Shown: positions 10,645 through 21,560, counted from the stretch's first letter. The stretch: 64,000 nucleotides of DNA from Posidonia oceanica (GCA_037176725.1 JAZBRS010000049.1:11612001-11676000), one strand, 5' to 3'. The notes: a model not told the origin generated them from the letters alone. Program-made: numbers and translations.

Positions 10645-12440
10645 ATCAGCTTGTCCACGCTCGAGGAAGCAAGCAAGAAAAAGAAAGGGGGTTGGCAAGC
10701 ATGGGCATCGTCCGCACGGAGCGAGGCCACGCAAGGGCTGATCCTCGCACGAGGATACAGGGCAGGACTTCGAGCATACAGGGTCCGAGAAGAGCTTGTC
10801 CTTGCCTGAGGAAGCAAGCAGGGGATTGGCAAGCGTGGGCATCGTCCGCACGGAACGAGGCCACGCAAGGGCTGATCCTCGCACGAGGATACAGGGCAGG
10901 ACTCCGAGCATACGGGGTCCGAGAAGAGCTTGTCCTCGCCCGTGGAAGCAAGCGAGGGGTTTCGCACGGACAGGAACCGAAGGGGGGCTTGTCCTCGCCC
11001 GAGGAAGCAAGCAGCAATTTGATCCTCGCCCGAGGGGACAGACAGGGGGCTCGTCCCCGGCCAGGGAAATGAGCAGGAGGGTAAATAGAAAGAGGCTTGT
11101 CCTCACCCAAGGAAACAAGCGCGCGGGACCCCATCTGCACGGAGCGAAGTTACGCAGAAAAGGAAAAAGGCTTGTCATTACCCGAGGAAGCAAGCAGGAG
11201 AGGCAGAAGAAAGAAGCTTGTCCTCGCCCGAGGAAGCAAGCGTGCGGGACCCCGTCCGCATGGAGGGAAGTCATGCAGAAAAAAAAAAAGGCGTATCCTC
11301 GCACGAGGACAAGCAGGAGGGGCAGAAGAAAGAAGCTTTTCCTCGCTCGAGGAAGTAAGCGCACGGGACCCCGTCCGCACGGAGTGGAGCCATGAAAAAT
11401 AGAAAAAGGCTTGTCCTTGCACGAGGACAAGCAAGACGGACAAAAGACTTATCCCCACATGAGGATAAGCAGGAAGGGAACGGGGAAGGGCAAGCGTGGG
11501 CATCGTCCGCACGGAGCGAAGCCACGTAAGGGCTGATCCTCGCACGAGGATACAGGGCAGAACTCCGAGCCTACGGGGTCCGAGAAGAGCTTGTCCTCGC
11601 CCGAGGAGCAAGCAGGGGTGCGCATACGCTTATCCTTGGCCGAGGAATAAGCGGGCCTGATCCTCGCCCGAGGAACCGGGAAACTCCATCCGCGCGGAGC
11701 TGCGCAAGGCTTGTCCTCGCCCGAGGAAGCAAGCGAAAAGGAAAAAGGCTTGTCCTCGCCCGAGGAAGCAAGCAGGAGGGACAGAAGAAAGAAGCTTGTC
11801 CTCGCTCGAGGAAGCAAGCATGCGGGACCCCGTCTGCACGGAGGGAAGTCACGCAAAAAAGGAAAAAGGCTTGTCCTCACACGAGGAACAAGTAGGAGGG
11901 GCAGAAGAAAGAAGCTTGTCCTCGCCCAAGGAAGCAAGCGCGCGGGACCCCGTCCGCATGGAGGGAAGCCACGCAGAAAAGGAAAAAGGCTTGTCCTCGC
12001 ACGAGGAGCAAGCAGGAGGGGTAGAAGAAAGAAGCTTGTCCTCGCCCGAGGAAGCAAGCGCGCGGGACCCCATTCGCACGGAGGGAAGTCACGCAGAAAA
12101 GGAAAAAGGCTTGTTCTCGCACGAGGAACAAGCAGGAGGGGCAGAAGAAAGAGGCTTGTCCTTGCCCAAGGAAGCAAGCGCGCGGGACCCCGTCCACATG
12201 GAGGGAAGTCACGTAGAAAAGGAAAAAGGCTTGTCCTCGCAGGAGGACAAGTAAGAAAGACAAAAGACTTATCCACACCCGAGGATAAGCAGGAAGAAAA
12301 AATAGGCGGGCAAGCGTGGGCATCGTCCGCACGGAGTGAAGCCACGCAAGGGCTGATCCTCGCACGAGGATACAAGGCAGGACTCCGAGCATACGGGGTC
12401 CGAGAAGAGCTTGTCCTCACCTGAGGAAGCAAGCAAGAAA
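10645..12440. repeat. Hairpin-forming tandem array in the E1 3' UTR
   Basis: Dense array of short imperfect palindromes, typically GCTTGTCCTCG, a two-base loop, then CGAGGAAGCAAGC: an 11-bp stem with a two-base bulge. Variants begin GCTGATCCTCG or GCTTATCC and are matched on the other arm. Between about 11793 and 12270 the units form a 120-bp higher-order repeat (starts near 11793, 11913, 12033 and 12153), each with two hairpins. A second unit of about 140 bp contains CATCGTCCGCACGG and recurs at about 10720, 10860, 11510 and 12330. Because the units are palindromic, long frames stay open on both strands; these are not called genes. E3 carries the homologous array at 35120-36715. Confidence 0.9.
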
Positions 12441-12482
12441 AGAAAGGAGGAAAAGCGATACCAGAGGGCAGCTAAAAAGATG

Positions 12483-12510
12483 CCCCTGGTATCAGGGATG
12501 ATACCAGGGG
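12483..12510. other. Perfect 11-bp stem-loop upstream of the hairpin array
   Basis: Arm CCCCTGGTATC (12483-12493), loop AGGGAT, arm GATACCAGGGG (12500-12510). E3 keeps it at 36798-36825 with one change near the foot of the second arm. It lies between the hairpin array and the DUF7745-like gene. The role is unknown; a structured RNA element in the 3' UTR is one possibility. Confidence 0.7.
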
Positions 12511-12973
12511 ACAGCCAAAGCGCCCCTAGTACCAGAAGAAAGGAAAATGCAGACAAAACTAACGCGTTTGCCAAGCGAGCAGTTAGGGGTACCAGCATAG
12601 AGCAAACTGGGCAAGATGCGGTAGCAGCGGTGCATGGATCGGCAGGGGTTCTTGCGTGCATGTTGACTACAAGGGGCTTTGCTGCAACTCTCTACTAAGG
12701 CTGCTAATTGCATGGTGCTTGCAGAGGGAGCTGTCCTACATTTCTTGCGGGGCTGCTTCAGGTTGTCTACATGGGTTAATGCTCGGAAGTACTTGATGCA
12801 GGTCCTACAATACTCTGACAGGAATAGATATGCAGACAGGCAAGGCATGCAACACAAACAAATGGCGTGAAACGTCTTTGTATTGAGTGAATCTCTGGTT
12901 ACATGCCTCTGACAGGCCAAAAGATACAGTTTGATTCAAGAAAAGCTATACAAGCAAACAACTACATATGTGC
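12511..12973 (-). other. E1 spacer between stem-loop and DUF7745-like gene
   Basis: Non-coding as far as I can see, apart from shadows. It is conserved in E3 (36826-37290) and ends at the stop of the DUF7745-like gene. It would be the start of the 3' UTR of that gene. Confidence 0.5.
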
Positions 12974-14176
12974 CTAGTTATGCCGGGCCTTCTTTGTTGG
13001 GCGGGAGTCAGAAAACTGAGGGGCACCTGGAGGAATCTCGCTGAGGGGCCAGAGGCCCTGCACCTCAGTGATGTACTCAGAAGTACATCTCGAGCCCTTC
13101 ACAGCTGCTATGTCTGTAGACTTCACCCCGTGCCGCATCAGGTCTGCTAGCATTGTTGTAGATGCTGTTGTGCTGAAGGGGTAAGGCTGCATAAGTCTGG
13201 GCACGGTGCTATCAATGAATGCACCCTGCCGGTAGCCAAACTGCTGCAAAACCCGGATAGGGTGGTACTCCACACCCCCAGTGAATCCTGGCAGTACTAC
13301 GTGCCGCGTATCGCGAGCATCGAAAAAGACAGTGAAGGGCTCTACTGCAGATGGGATGATTCGCCAAGTTACTGCATCATCTGTCAGCTCAGATAGCTTC
13401 TGATACTCCTCTGGCACACTCTTTATAGTTCTTGCGTGGCCGCTGCTGCAATAGGTTTCAATAGCATGCCTCTGAGGGCGTAGGAGGTCCATCTCCAGGT
13501 GTGTAGCTAGCCAGACTTGCACAAGCATCCCGCAGCTGTGGAACTGGCGGCAGCGGTGCACAACGCGGTGCAGCCCGCGATATGTTTCTGCGAGGACGAC
13601 TGGTGCCAGGTCAATGTGCCGGGTCACCACTGCAAGTGCAATCTCGGCAATCTCGATTGCAACCGTCATCCTACCATGCGTAAAGATCAGCTCGCCTAGG
13701 AAGTGGACGACGAATCCCTGGAGCCACAGCTTGTCTCCAAGTCCAGCACGCTTTTGCATAACTGTATCAAAGTACTCTAGGCGAAGCAGGGGCGTAGGCC
13801 CACTGGTGCAGATTAGTCTTTGCTGGACGCCTTTTGCAGAGAGCCCAGTCAGCTGGCTCAGGACCGCAGTGTATCCATCACGCCTCATGAAGATTGGGGG
13901 TCCCATTATTGTAGAGAAGCCACAGATCCGGCGCACCTCCTCTAGCGTTGGAGTCAGCTCCGTCCTGCCGAAGCGGAAGACGTGATGTGTTGGCTTCCAA
14001 AACCTTGCTGCAGCACAGAGGAGATGCCAGCTCACTTCAACATCTGCTACTTTCAGAAGCTTAGAGGGGATACCCCAAGTGCGCAGCCTCTCGCGATCAG
14101 CTTCAGTGAGTTTGCCAACCCACTCTCGCAAGGTATCTGAATAGTGCATGGGAGTGACCAGAGTCGGGTAGCCCAT
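12974..14176 (-). CDS. DUF7745-like (plant mobile domain type) protein carried by E1
   Basis: An uninterrupted 400-codon frame on the same strand as pol and downstream of it, with its own ATG (MGYPTLV...). It is the only long uninterrupted gene-like frame in the window. Around residues 60-90 it has FWKPTHH, VFRFGRTELTPTLEEV and a following CGF. This pattern of W/F-P, VFRFG and PTLEE followed by a short hydrophobic helix is what I know from DUF7745 proteins and, more loosely, plant mobile domain proteins. The middle has several hydrophobic helices (FLGELIF, IAEIALAVV). The C-terminus is short and basic (PTKKARHN), possibly a nuclear localisation signal. The biochemical role is not known. E3 has a broken copy (37290-38515). 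Separate translation from pol must be assumed, because about 1.5 kb lies between them. Confidence 0.78.
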   Translation of the reverse strand: MGYPTLVTPMHYSDTLREWVGKLTEADRERLRTWGIPSKLLKVADVEVSWHLLCAAARFWKPTHHVFRFGRTELTPTLEEVRRICGFSTIMGPPIFMRRDGYTAVLSQLTGLSAKGVQQRLICTSGPTPLLRLEYFDTVMQKRAGLGDKLWLQGFVVHFLGELIFTHGRMTVAIEIAEIALAVVTRHIDLAPVVLAETYRGLHRVVHRCRQFHSCGMLVQVWLATHLEMDLLRPQRHAIETYCSSGHARTIKSVPEEYQKLSELTDDAVTWRIIPSAVEPFTVFFDARDTRHVVLPGFTGGVEYHPIRVLQQFGYRQGAFIDSTVPRLMQPYPFSTTASTTMLADLMRHGVKSTDIAAVKGSRCTSEYITEVQGLWPLSEIPPGAPQFSDSRPTKKARHN

Positions 14177-15675
14177 CGCAGGAGTGTAAGTGCAGGCTGC
14201 TGGTGCAGAAGGCTCAGGTACCTGTAATTAGAGTTGCAATTTATCAGTTCAGGCATAAGCATACAACTGGCTGGTAAAGATGTAGTATTCAAAGCTAGCA
14301 GTGCAGTTTAGCAGTTTTAACAGTTAGCATTCAGAGTGCAGATATTAAACACATTCAGGCTAAGGTAGTTCTGCTGGGGCAAGTGGTTGGTTGGAGCCTG
14401 GTCTAGTGCAGCTTGAAGGAGGTCGGTGCATGCTTGATAGAAGTACTGTCTCAATGCCGGGCCAAGTTTTGCAGAGCGGGGAGATAGAAGAAATGGAAGG
14501 ACTTATGCTATGCATGCATGCATGGTTTATGCTTGGTATGCAGAGAGATGTGTATGGTTTTCGGTAGATGCTGTAGATGTATGCATGATTTTGCTTATAT
14601 GCTGTAGCCCTCAGCATATGGAGTGCTTAGTGTCTGCTGCAGAGGAAGAGAGGGGTCCCTAACTCACTAGACTCTACTGAAACTCTTAACTTGCTGGTGG
14701 CGCTCAGGAAAGGGTTATTTGCAGTGCAGGGGTGGTGGGTGAGTGAGGACAGGCTCCAGACTAAACTCCCAAGGACCTACACCTACTCTTTTGCATCATT
14801 TGGCTCCCTCATAAGCATGTAGATTTCCCCTATCCCTAACTTGGAGGCAACAGGCACCTAGTTGAAGCTGGGGAGCTGCTTGCCAGGTCTTGCTGAGTTT
14901 AAAGGCTTCGCAGGGTCTGTGGATTCTCCAGGCGCAAATTTCTGCTCATCTCCAAGATAGGTAAGGGATGGGATTGCGCTGCTTGCTCTTTTTCACATTT
15001 TGGAGTTGCTTTTTTTATTTTACTCCTCTCTTTTTCTGCTTCTTCTTTTTTCTTTTGCTTTCTCTCTTTTTTTTGCTTTTTTTTTGCAAGCTTTTGCTAT
15101 CCCAAGCTTAGAGGTAATGGGCACTGGGGTTTTGAAGTGGGTTTGAGGCCCCCTGGTGCTAAGTGAGGACCATCTCCGAAGCAGTTTCAAGGGACAGGGT
15201 TATGCTACACGCCTCTATCTCTAGGGCCTGCTTCTGCCTTCGCCTTCTTGCTTGCTTTTCTTTTATGCCCATGCTCAGACATATTCTTTTATGCTCACAT
15301 TTGCTCACACCCTAGCATTTTATCTCCCTCGAGAGGTGCAAGTCCTAGGGGGTTTGGTTGTTTCGCCTGTTCTCACTTGAAAGGTGGCTCCCTCACTAGC
15401 TAAGACGCCTAAGTAGTGCCGGGTGAGGCAGGGTAGACTCCTTCCATAGCAGGCAAGCACATCCGATTTCATCATCGGGCCAAATGCAATGCATGATTTT
15501 TGCTGGGGATTTTTTGGATTTTGCTGGAGATATGTTGAAAGAGATAGAAATGCAAGGATATATGCAGAGAGTGCGGGAATGTGGAGGACAAGGTAGGAAT
15601 GTAGGAAGGATGTACAAGGAAGAGAAGATGCAAAGGATAAGATGGATGGAAATGCTCTGCAAGGCAGGGGCCAGG
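14177..15675 (-). other. E1 spacer between pol and the DUF7745-like gene
   Basis: No convincing gene in 1.5 kb. T-rich and pyrimidine tracts occur at about 15000-15090. E3 keeps a similar spacer (38516-40002) with the same landmarks, for example tagctaagacgcctaagtag at about 15398 and 39725. Conservation between copies suggests a leader or promoter for the downstream gene, but I can point to no specific motif. Confidence 0.5.
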
Positions 15676-17085
15676 CTATTGGTAGTACTTCTTGAGATAG
15701 CATGCGTTGACCGACTTTGACTGCCCAGTCTGATCCATGTCTTCAAGAATAGCTGTGCCGCTTGAGAAAACCTGCTTGACCACAAATGGGCCATGCTAGT
15801 TGGGTCGGAATTTGCCTCGACCGTCTAGCAAGTGGATGGTTCGCAGAATAAGGTCTCTTGGCTGAAAACTTCTAGGCCGCACCTTCTTTAGGTATGCTCT
15901 TGCCATTCGCTTCTGGTAGCAGCGAGCATTGTGCATTGCTTGCAATCTGCGCTCATCAATCAAGTTAAGCTGAGCGCAGCGGACCTCGACCCACTCTGCT
16001 TCTTCTAGCTTCGCCTCTCGCAGGATTTGCAGCGAAGGAATTTCCACTTCGACAGGCAGCACTGCCTCCATGCCATATGCCAGCGAATAAGGGGTTGCTC
16101 CTGTAGAGGTCCGCACTGATGTTTTGTACGTCCAGAGTGCGTATGGGAGCTTATCATGCTAGTCTTTGTGGGTTTCTGCCATCTTCTTCATTATCTTCAC
16201 AATGTTTTTGTTGGTAGACTCCACTGCTCCATTCATCTGTGGCCGATACGGCGAGGATCTATGATGCTTGATCTGGTGCTTCTGCAGGTATTCCCCGATC
16301 TTCTTTGCAATGAAGTTGGGACCATTGTCAGAGATGATTGCATGCGGGACCCCATATCAGGTGACAATGTTATTTCTGATAAACTTCTCTATCACCGCAG
16401 CTGTGATTGCCTTGTAGGAGGCTGCTTCCACCCACTTAGTGAAATAATCTATTGCTACCAGGATGAAGCGATGACCATTCGATGCTGCCGGGTGTATAGC
16501 GCCGATGACATCCATCCCCCAGGTGGAGAAGGGCCATGGCGAGGACATGCTGTGCAGCTCCTACGGGGGTGCGTGCATAAGATTACCATGGATCTGGCAA
16601 TTGTGGCATCTACGCACAAACTGGCAGCAGTTTGCCTCCATGGTTGACCAGAAATAGCCTTGCAACATTATCTTCTTGGCCAGCAGCACTCCATTCATAT
16701 GCGGACCACAGGTCCCTGCATGGACTTGGAGCATAAGGGTGTCGGTCTCTGACTTACTTAAGCAGCGCAGGAGCATCTGGCTGTATGAGCTTCTGTATAG
16801 CTGCCCTACCCCTAACACATACTTTGATGCTAGACGCGCCAAAGTTCTTCTATCTGCCACTGAGGTGTCAGGCAGGTGGCTGCCAGACTCGAGGAATGCT
16901 TTGATATCACAGTACCAGGGCTGCTCTTCTGCTGAATCTGCCTCCTTTATGCTCATGCAGTGCGTAGGCTGCTCCATGCATGTAACTGATACATCTACTG
17001 CTCGATCCTCAGGTATACTGAGCCAGGACGCCAAGGTTGCCAACGCATCTGCATATGCGTTCCTTGCTCTGTTCATATATGACAA
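15676..17085 (-). pseudogene. E1 integrase (pol C-terminus), broken
   Basis: Integrase inserts the cDNA into the genome. Reading leftward, the zinc-binding HHCC module comes first (HAGTCGPH, then CHNC, about 16600-16720). The catalytic core follows: GMDVIG near 16500, IISDN near 16330 and NGAVES near 16220 supply the D, D and E. The C-terminal part ends YLKKYYQ with the stop at 15676-15678. I see no chromodomain, as expected for the Tat lineage. At least three in-frame stops break it, including TGA at 16357-16359, where E3 keeps CGA, and a TAG near 15800, where E3 keeps TGG. The frame otherwise stays readable. Confidence 0.88.
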
Positions 17086-17440
17086 GCGAATGCTTGCAAA
17101 CTACCCTATCAACTTCAGTAGGTGTTCGTGATATGGCACTAGCTTAGGATCCTTTGTTCTCCAATCGCCATTCACTTGGGAAATCACCAGCATGGCATCG
17201 CCGTGCACATGCAGCTTCTGTGTCTCATGCTCGAGCGCGACCTTCAATCCCAGAATGCATGCCTCATATTCTGCTTCATTATTAGTGCATTTGAAGGTCA
17301 GTTTCCTTGCAAAGGGGATCATCTGCCCCTGCGGCGTGGTCAGCACCATGCCTATGCCTCGACCCATCTTGTTGACAGTGCCATCGAAGTAGAGCTGCCA
17401 ATGCTCTAAGTCTTCAGGGTCCTCCTCAGATTCTTCCATT
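17086..17440 (-). pseudogene. E1 second (archaeal-like) RNase H domain
   Basis: The open segment contains YFDGTVN, the conserved TNNEAEYEA and HGDAMLVI, giving the D, E and D of an RVT_3-type RNase H. It comes after the classical RNase H and before integrase. That dual arrangement is the hallmark described for Tat-lineage elements. The segment starts with an acidic stretch (EESEEDPEDLE). It is part of the pol polyprotein, and flanking frame breaks make the whole inactive. Confidence 0.85.
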
Positions 17441-17900
17441 GCGAAAAGGATGTCCTCATCCGGGAACTGTGTCGGAGAGGCTGGTATTCAGGCAAAGGAA
17501 AGTCTGCAAGGTGATCCGCCATGGCTTGGCCCTTCATAGCTCGCTGCGTGACGAAGGTGATGTCGTACTGAGACAACAACACTTGCCACTTGACGCATCT
17601 GCCTACCATTGCTGGTTTTTGGAAGAGGAACTTGATGGGGTCATGTCAGCATAGGAGCCGAACTGGATACGCTATCATGTAGTGCCTCAGCTTCTGTGCA
17701 GCCCAGAAGAGGGACAAGCAGGTCTTCTCCATTGTGTTATACCTGGCTTCGCAATCATTGAATTTCTTGCTCATGTAATAAATTGCATGCTCCTTTCTAC
17801 CAGATTCATCATGCTGGCCCAAGACGGCGCCCATGGAATGCTGGGTGGTAGAGAGGTAGAGAAGCAGAGGTCTCCCAGGCGTGGGAGGGACCAACACAGG
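17441..17900 (-). pseudogene. E1 classical Ty3/gypsy RNase H domain
   Basis: Contains LLLYLSTTQHSMGAVLGQHD and YYMSKKFNDCEARYNTMEK, then LSLFWAAQKLRHY, the usual RNase H signature after gypsy RT. The connection continues as KWQVLLSQYDI and MADHLADFP. A stop (TGA) interrupts near 17645. Confidence 0.85.
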
Positions 17901-18730
17901 AGGCTTGGTCAGAAGCTGCTTGATTCTGTCGAGGGCGGCCTGGCACTCTTCACTCCAGCTGATCTATGCATTCTTCTTCAGGAATTTGAAGATCAGTTCG
18001 CATATAGGCGTGAGCTGCGCAATGAACTGACTGATATACTGCAGGCCGAGCAGGCCTCGGACCTCTTTCTCTGTCCTGGGGGGTGGCATGTCCACGATGG
18101 CTTTTGCCTTCATTGGGTCTACTTCAATCCCCCTTCGGTTAACAATGTAGCCTAGGAGCTTGCCAGAAGATACCTAGAATACACATTTGCTGGGGTTAAG
18201 GCGCAGCTTGTACTTTTACAGATGGTCAAAGAGCTTCCTTAAGCAGGCAAGGTGGTCCTCAGGCTCTTTGGTCTTGGCAATCATGTCATCCACGTATACC
18301 TCAACTTCTTGATGCATGAGGTCGTGGAAAAGTGCAGTCATGGCCCTCTGATAGGTTGTGCTAGCATTCTTCAGCCCAAATGGCATAACTTGATAGCAGA
18401 AGACACCCCAAGGGGTGATGAATGATGTTTTCTCCATATCCTCCTTTGACATTCTGATCTGATTATAGCCAGAGAAGCTGTCCATAAAAGAGAGCATCTT
18501 GTGTCCTGCAGTGTTGTCGACCAGGACGTCAATGTGCGGTAGTGGAAAATCATCCTTGGGACTCGCCTTGTTCAGGTCCCGATAGTCGATGCACATGCGG
18601 ACTCGTCCGTCTTTCTTAGGTACTGGGACGACATTTGCAAGCCATTCAGGGTAAAGGATGACCTTGAGGAAGTTAACATTGTGCTGCTTCATGATCTCTT
18701 CTTTGATCATAAGTAGCCACTACGGTCGCC
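17901..18730 (-). pseudogene. E1 reverse transcriptase domain, broken
   Basis: Copies element RNA into DNA. Motifs in order are VPKKDGRVRMCIDYRDLN, FPLPHID, MDSFSGYNQI, the PFGLKNA block and the catalytic YVDD at 18285-18296. It continues with KLLGYIV and RRGIEVDP into the thumb. In-frame stops occur at about 18721 (TAG in place of the usual Glu or similar), 18219 (TAA), 18175 (TAG) and 17967 (TAG). There are few frameshifts, so it looks like an element killed by point mutation after a period of activity. Confidence 0.9.
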
Positions 18731-20879
18731 ATCGCCTTAGCTTCTGCTTTACTGGCCTTGCATCTGGGTCTAAGGGTAGGTTGTGCACAACTATCTTAAT
18801 GTCGAGGCCAACCATATCCTCGTAGCTCCAGGCAAAGACATCCGCATACTCCTTCAAGAATGCGATGAATTCTGCTCTAGCCTGGGGTGACAGAAGAGCG
18901 TTGATGTAGACCTCTCTGACTTCTTCCACTGTGTCGATGCTGACAACCTCTGTCTCTTCTTCGACATGGAAGTTGGGGCCTTCTGGATCGTCGTCATGGG
19001 GCCGGAACTCAGGCGATGGTTCATCATTCTCATCTTCACCTGCATCATCCTCCTCTCCATATGCAATAAGTTCCGAGAGGATCTCCTTCTCAAAGGTGGG
19101 GTCTGAGATATCGAAAGAGTGCAAGTGTTCCGCTGCTTGGCCCTGGTGACGCTTTAGGATGGTCACGCATACCCGAGTGTTTTTATACCCTCGGCGCACG
19201 ACCTCTGTCCCGGCAAGCTCCTCAACTGGTTCTGCCTGCTCTGACTCTTTCGCTGGCTCTGCTAATTCTGCCACTACTGACTGTACTGGGGCAGATTGTG
19301 CCGCTGCCTGCTGTGTGGGGGCTACACATGCTACTGCTTGCTACTGTGCCGCTTGTGCTTGTCGTGCTGTTGTCTGTGTATGTTGTGCCGCTACTGATAC
19401 ATGCTGTACTGCCGCTACTTGCGCATATTGCTCTGCTGCTACTGGTGCATGTTGCTCTACTGCTACTGCATGTTGTTCTACATCTACTGCATGTTGCTCT
19501 ACATCTACTGCATGGGACTCTACATCTACTGCATGGTGCTCTACTGCATGGGACTCTATATCTACTGCATGTTGCCCTACTGCATGGGACTCTACTGCAT
19601 GGGACTCTGCATGGGACTCTCCTACTTCTGCATGGTGCTCTGCATGGGACTCTGCATGTTGTACCACTACTACTTGCTGTGCTGCTGGTGTTGTTTGTGG
19701 TGTTGATGCTGCTGATATCTGCTGTGCTGTTACATCTATATGTTCTAGCGTGCTCGCCAAGGATATATCAGGCCGACAGCTGACCAGGGCACTGCTGCCT
19801 GCTCCCCTGTCTGAGTGTGGCATGCGTTGCACAAACCATTGAAACCCACCCCCTGGTTGCAGGGTGATCAGCTCATCTGGTCTGACGGGTGTCTCGAGCG
19901 CTAGATCTTCCTCTAGGACCATGATAGAGGGATCTGTGGCCACGGCCTTCCCCTTCTTCTGTGCAGTCTCGTGCTCGGCTACGTCCTGCGCCAGCGACGC
20001 GAGCTGCTCCTGGAATAACTGCTCTAAGTCCCCCATAGAGAAATCAATCTGAGCATCAGTAGCCGCTCCTGCCTCCTCATCCAAGGGTGAGTCGACGTAG
20101 TAAGCGACTGCCGGTCTTGCGGCCGGCCTTGGCTCGACTGTCGGGCTTTTTGCTGCTTGGGGCATCTGCTTTGCTGCTGTTGGGTATGTGCCAAGATCAC
20201 TGCAGCTGCTGGTGGGGAGGCGTAGCTGCTCTTTTGAGGGGCCAATGGCTGGGCCGCCATGCTTGGGGATGAAATGCCGGTGCTCGTGGGTGATAGTGGT
20301 GGTCTCCTGGTAGCAGCGGTGAGAATCTTCCACATAGCAAGATCTGCTGAGGTTGACAGCGGTGTGCCTGACTGAGCCGCCTGGTTTGCTTGTGGCGCTG
20401 TCAAAGATGCAGGCTGAGTCACGCTGTCGCCTGATCTAACTGACTGTGCCGCCTGAGAAAGTGATTTCCATGCTGGTGCGGCTGCGGCCACAGGCTGACT
20501 GCTGGATAACGCTGGAGGGCGTGCTTCTGGTTCTCGTGCTGCAGAACCGAAAACTGTCAGCCCTGCCCCAGGGTTCGCCAATTCTACTGTTTCATTCGTA
20601 AGTGCTAAGCAAACTGACCGGGACACAGTTGCGCTGAGCTGGTCCTTGCTACTGGTTCGAGCTGCCTCAAGTATACCAGACTCTTCCTCATATGAGTAAT
20701 AGTCCTCGATGCAGACCCATTCTTCTTCTGGCAGTTGGGAACTTGGGCATAGAGCCTGTTGTGCTGAGGCTTCACTGCTGTTGGATTCCAGGGTAGCTGC
20801 ACTCGTGAAGTTAGTGAGGTCCTGTGGGATGGCCATCCTCTGATCCTTGGGCAGCATGCATCTGTCTTTACTGGACGCA
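18731..20879 (-). pseudogene. E1 linker between G-patch and RT, low complexity
   Basis: About 700 codons with few stops. The part next to RT is acidic (for example DDAGEDENDEPSPEF) and ends in VVHNLPLDPDARPVKQKLRR, the entry to RT. The middle (about 19390-19690) is a repeat of an octapeptide of the type HAVDVEQ/S, giving a His/Val/Glu/Ala-rich run. The part nearer the G-patch is Ala/Ser/Gln/Pro-rich. No domain is recognised. E3 has the equivalent region (40819-42659) with a much shorter octapeptide run. Confidence 0.7.
19390..19690 (-). repeat. In-frame octapeptide minisatellite in the E1 linker
   Basis: On the plus strand, units such as catctactgcatg and ggactctactgcatg repeat about every 24 bases or in shortened forms. 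On the minus strand they encode VES/VEQ-HAVD units. The matching stretch of E3 (about 41390-41510) has only traces, so copy number varies between sister elements. Confidence 0.75.
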
Positions 20880-21264
20880 GATCATATCCAAGGCCTTCAG
20901 ACTCTTTTCACTTTGCTGCTTTGATTGGCTCAGCGTTTCCCTGGCCATATCGCCCGAGCGGCGCTCCGTTGACATAGCCCCATCTGTGACAGACATTTTC
21001 AACCATCTGGAAGGGGTTGCTGTGAACGGCCAAGGAGTTGACACGTTCAAGATTAGGTACAAAGCTAACCGGCTCACATCGATTAACTTGATACAGAGCA
21101 GCTGAAAGTTCAGGGTCAAAAGGGATAGTATGCGAGGAGATGGGTGCAACTGCCTCGATCCGCTCCTTCTCGAAGTTTTCTGCCATTACAACGATAACAT
21201 TGTTGCCGTGGCAGAACTTGATCATGCGGTGGAGGGTCGAGGGGATGACCTGATGCTTGTGCAA
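20880..21264 (-). pseudogene. E1 post-protease segment with G-patch
   Basis: The segment starts HKHQVIPSTLHRMIKF and leads to RWGYVNGAPLGRYGQG at about 20935-20985, which fits a G-patch: a glycine-rich motif that binds RNA or helicases in other proteins and occurs next to protease in some retroelements and betaretroviruses. It is separated from the protease only by a TAG at 21265-21267, where E3 has TGG. Confidence 0.75.
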
Positions 21265-21560
21265 CTAAGGGCGCCCAAGCAGGAAGTTAAAGTTAGGCTC
21301 CAAGTCGACAATGTAGAACTCCACATCGAAAGTGACCGGGCCAATGATCAAAGGAATAATCAGAATCCCTAGAGCGTCATGGTGCGTATTATCAAAAGCT
21401 GTCATTCCCTTTATCGCCGGAGTGATATCCTCGACTTTGAATCCGAGCCTGGTTGCAGTGCGCAACGAACAGACATTCAGGCCTGACCCGTTATCAACCA
21501 GCGATAGGGGAATGCGGAAGTTTTTGTATTGCACCGTGACAAACAAGGGTTGGTTATGAT
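21265..21560 (-). pseudogene. E1 aspartic protease
   Basis: Processes the polyprotein. The active-site loop reads LVDNGSGLNVC, with an asparagine between the D and the GS, as in several plant Tat-type proteases. The flap and C-terminal parts follow (AFDNTHHDALGIL, FYIVDLEPNFNFLLGRP). The domain is in frame to the TAG at 21265. Confidence 0.85.

Noticed and set aside
11700..12270. Regular repeats that could suggest a CRISPR array
   Set aside because: Plant nuclear context; the units are tandem inside a retroelement 3' UTR, and the intervening DNA is itself repeated rather than unique spacers.
11449..12432. Open frame of 327 codons (minus) and 237 codons (plus) in the hairpin array
   Set aside because: Both strands stay open because the units are palindromic. 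The peptides are repeats of Arg/Ser/Phe or Lys/Glu/Arg strings without a domain.
14360..15794. Short frames of 80-130 codons in the E1 spacer
   Set aside because: Not kept in frame in E3, low complexity, no recognisable domain.
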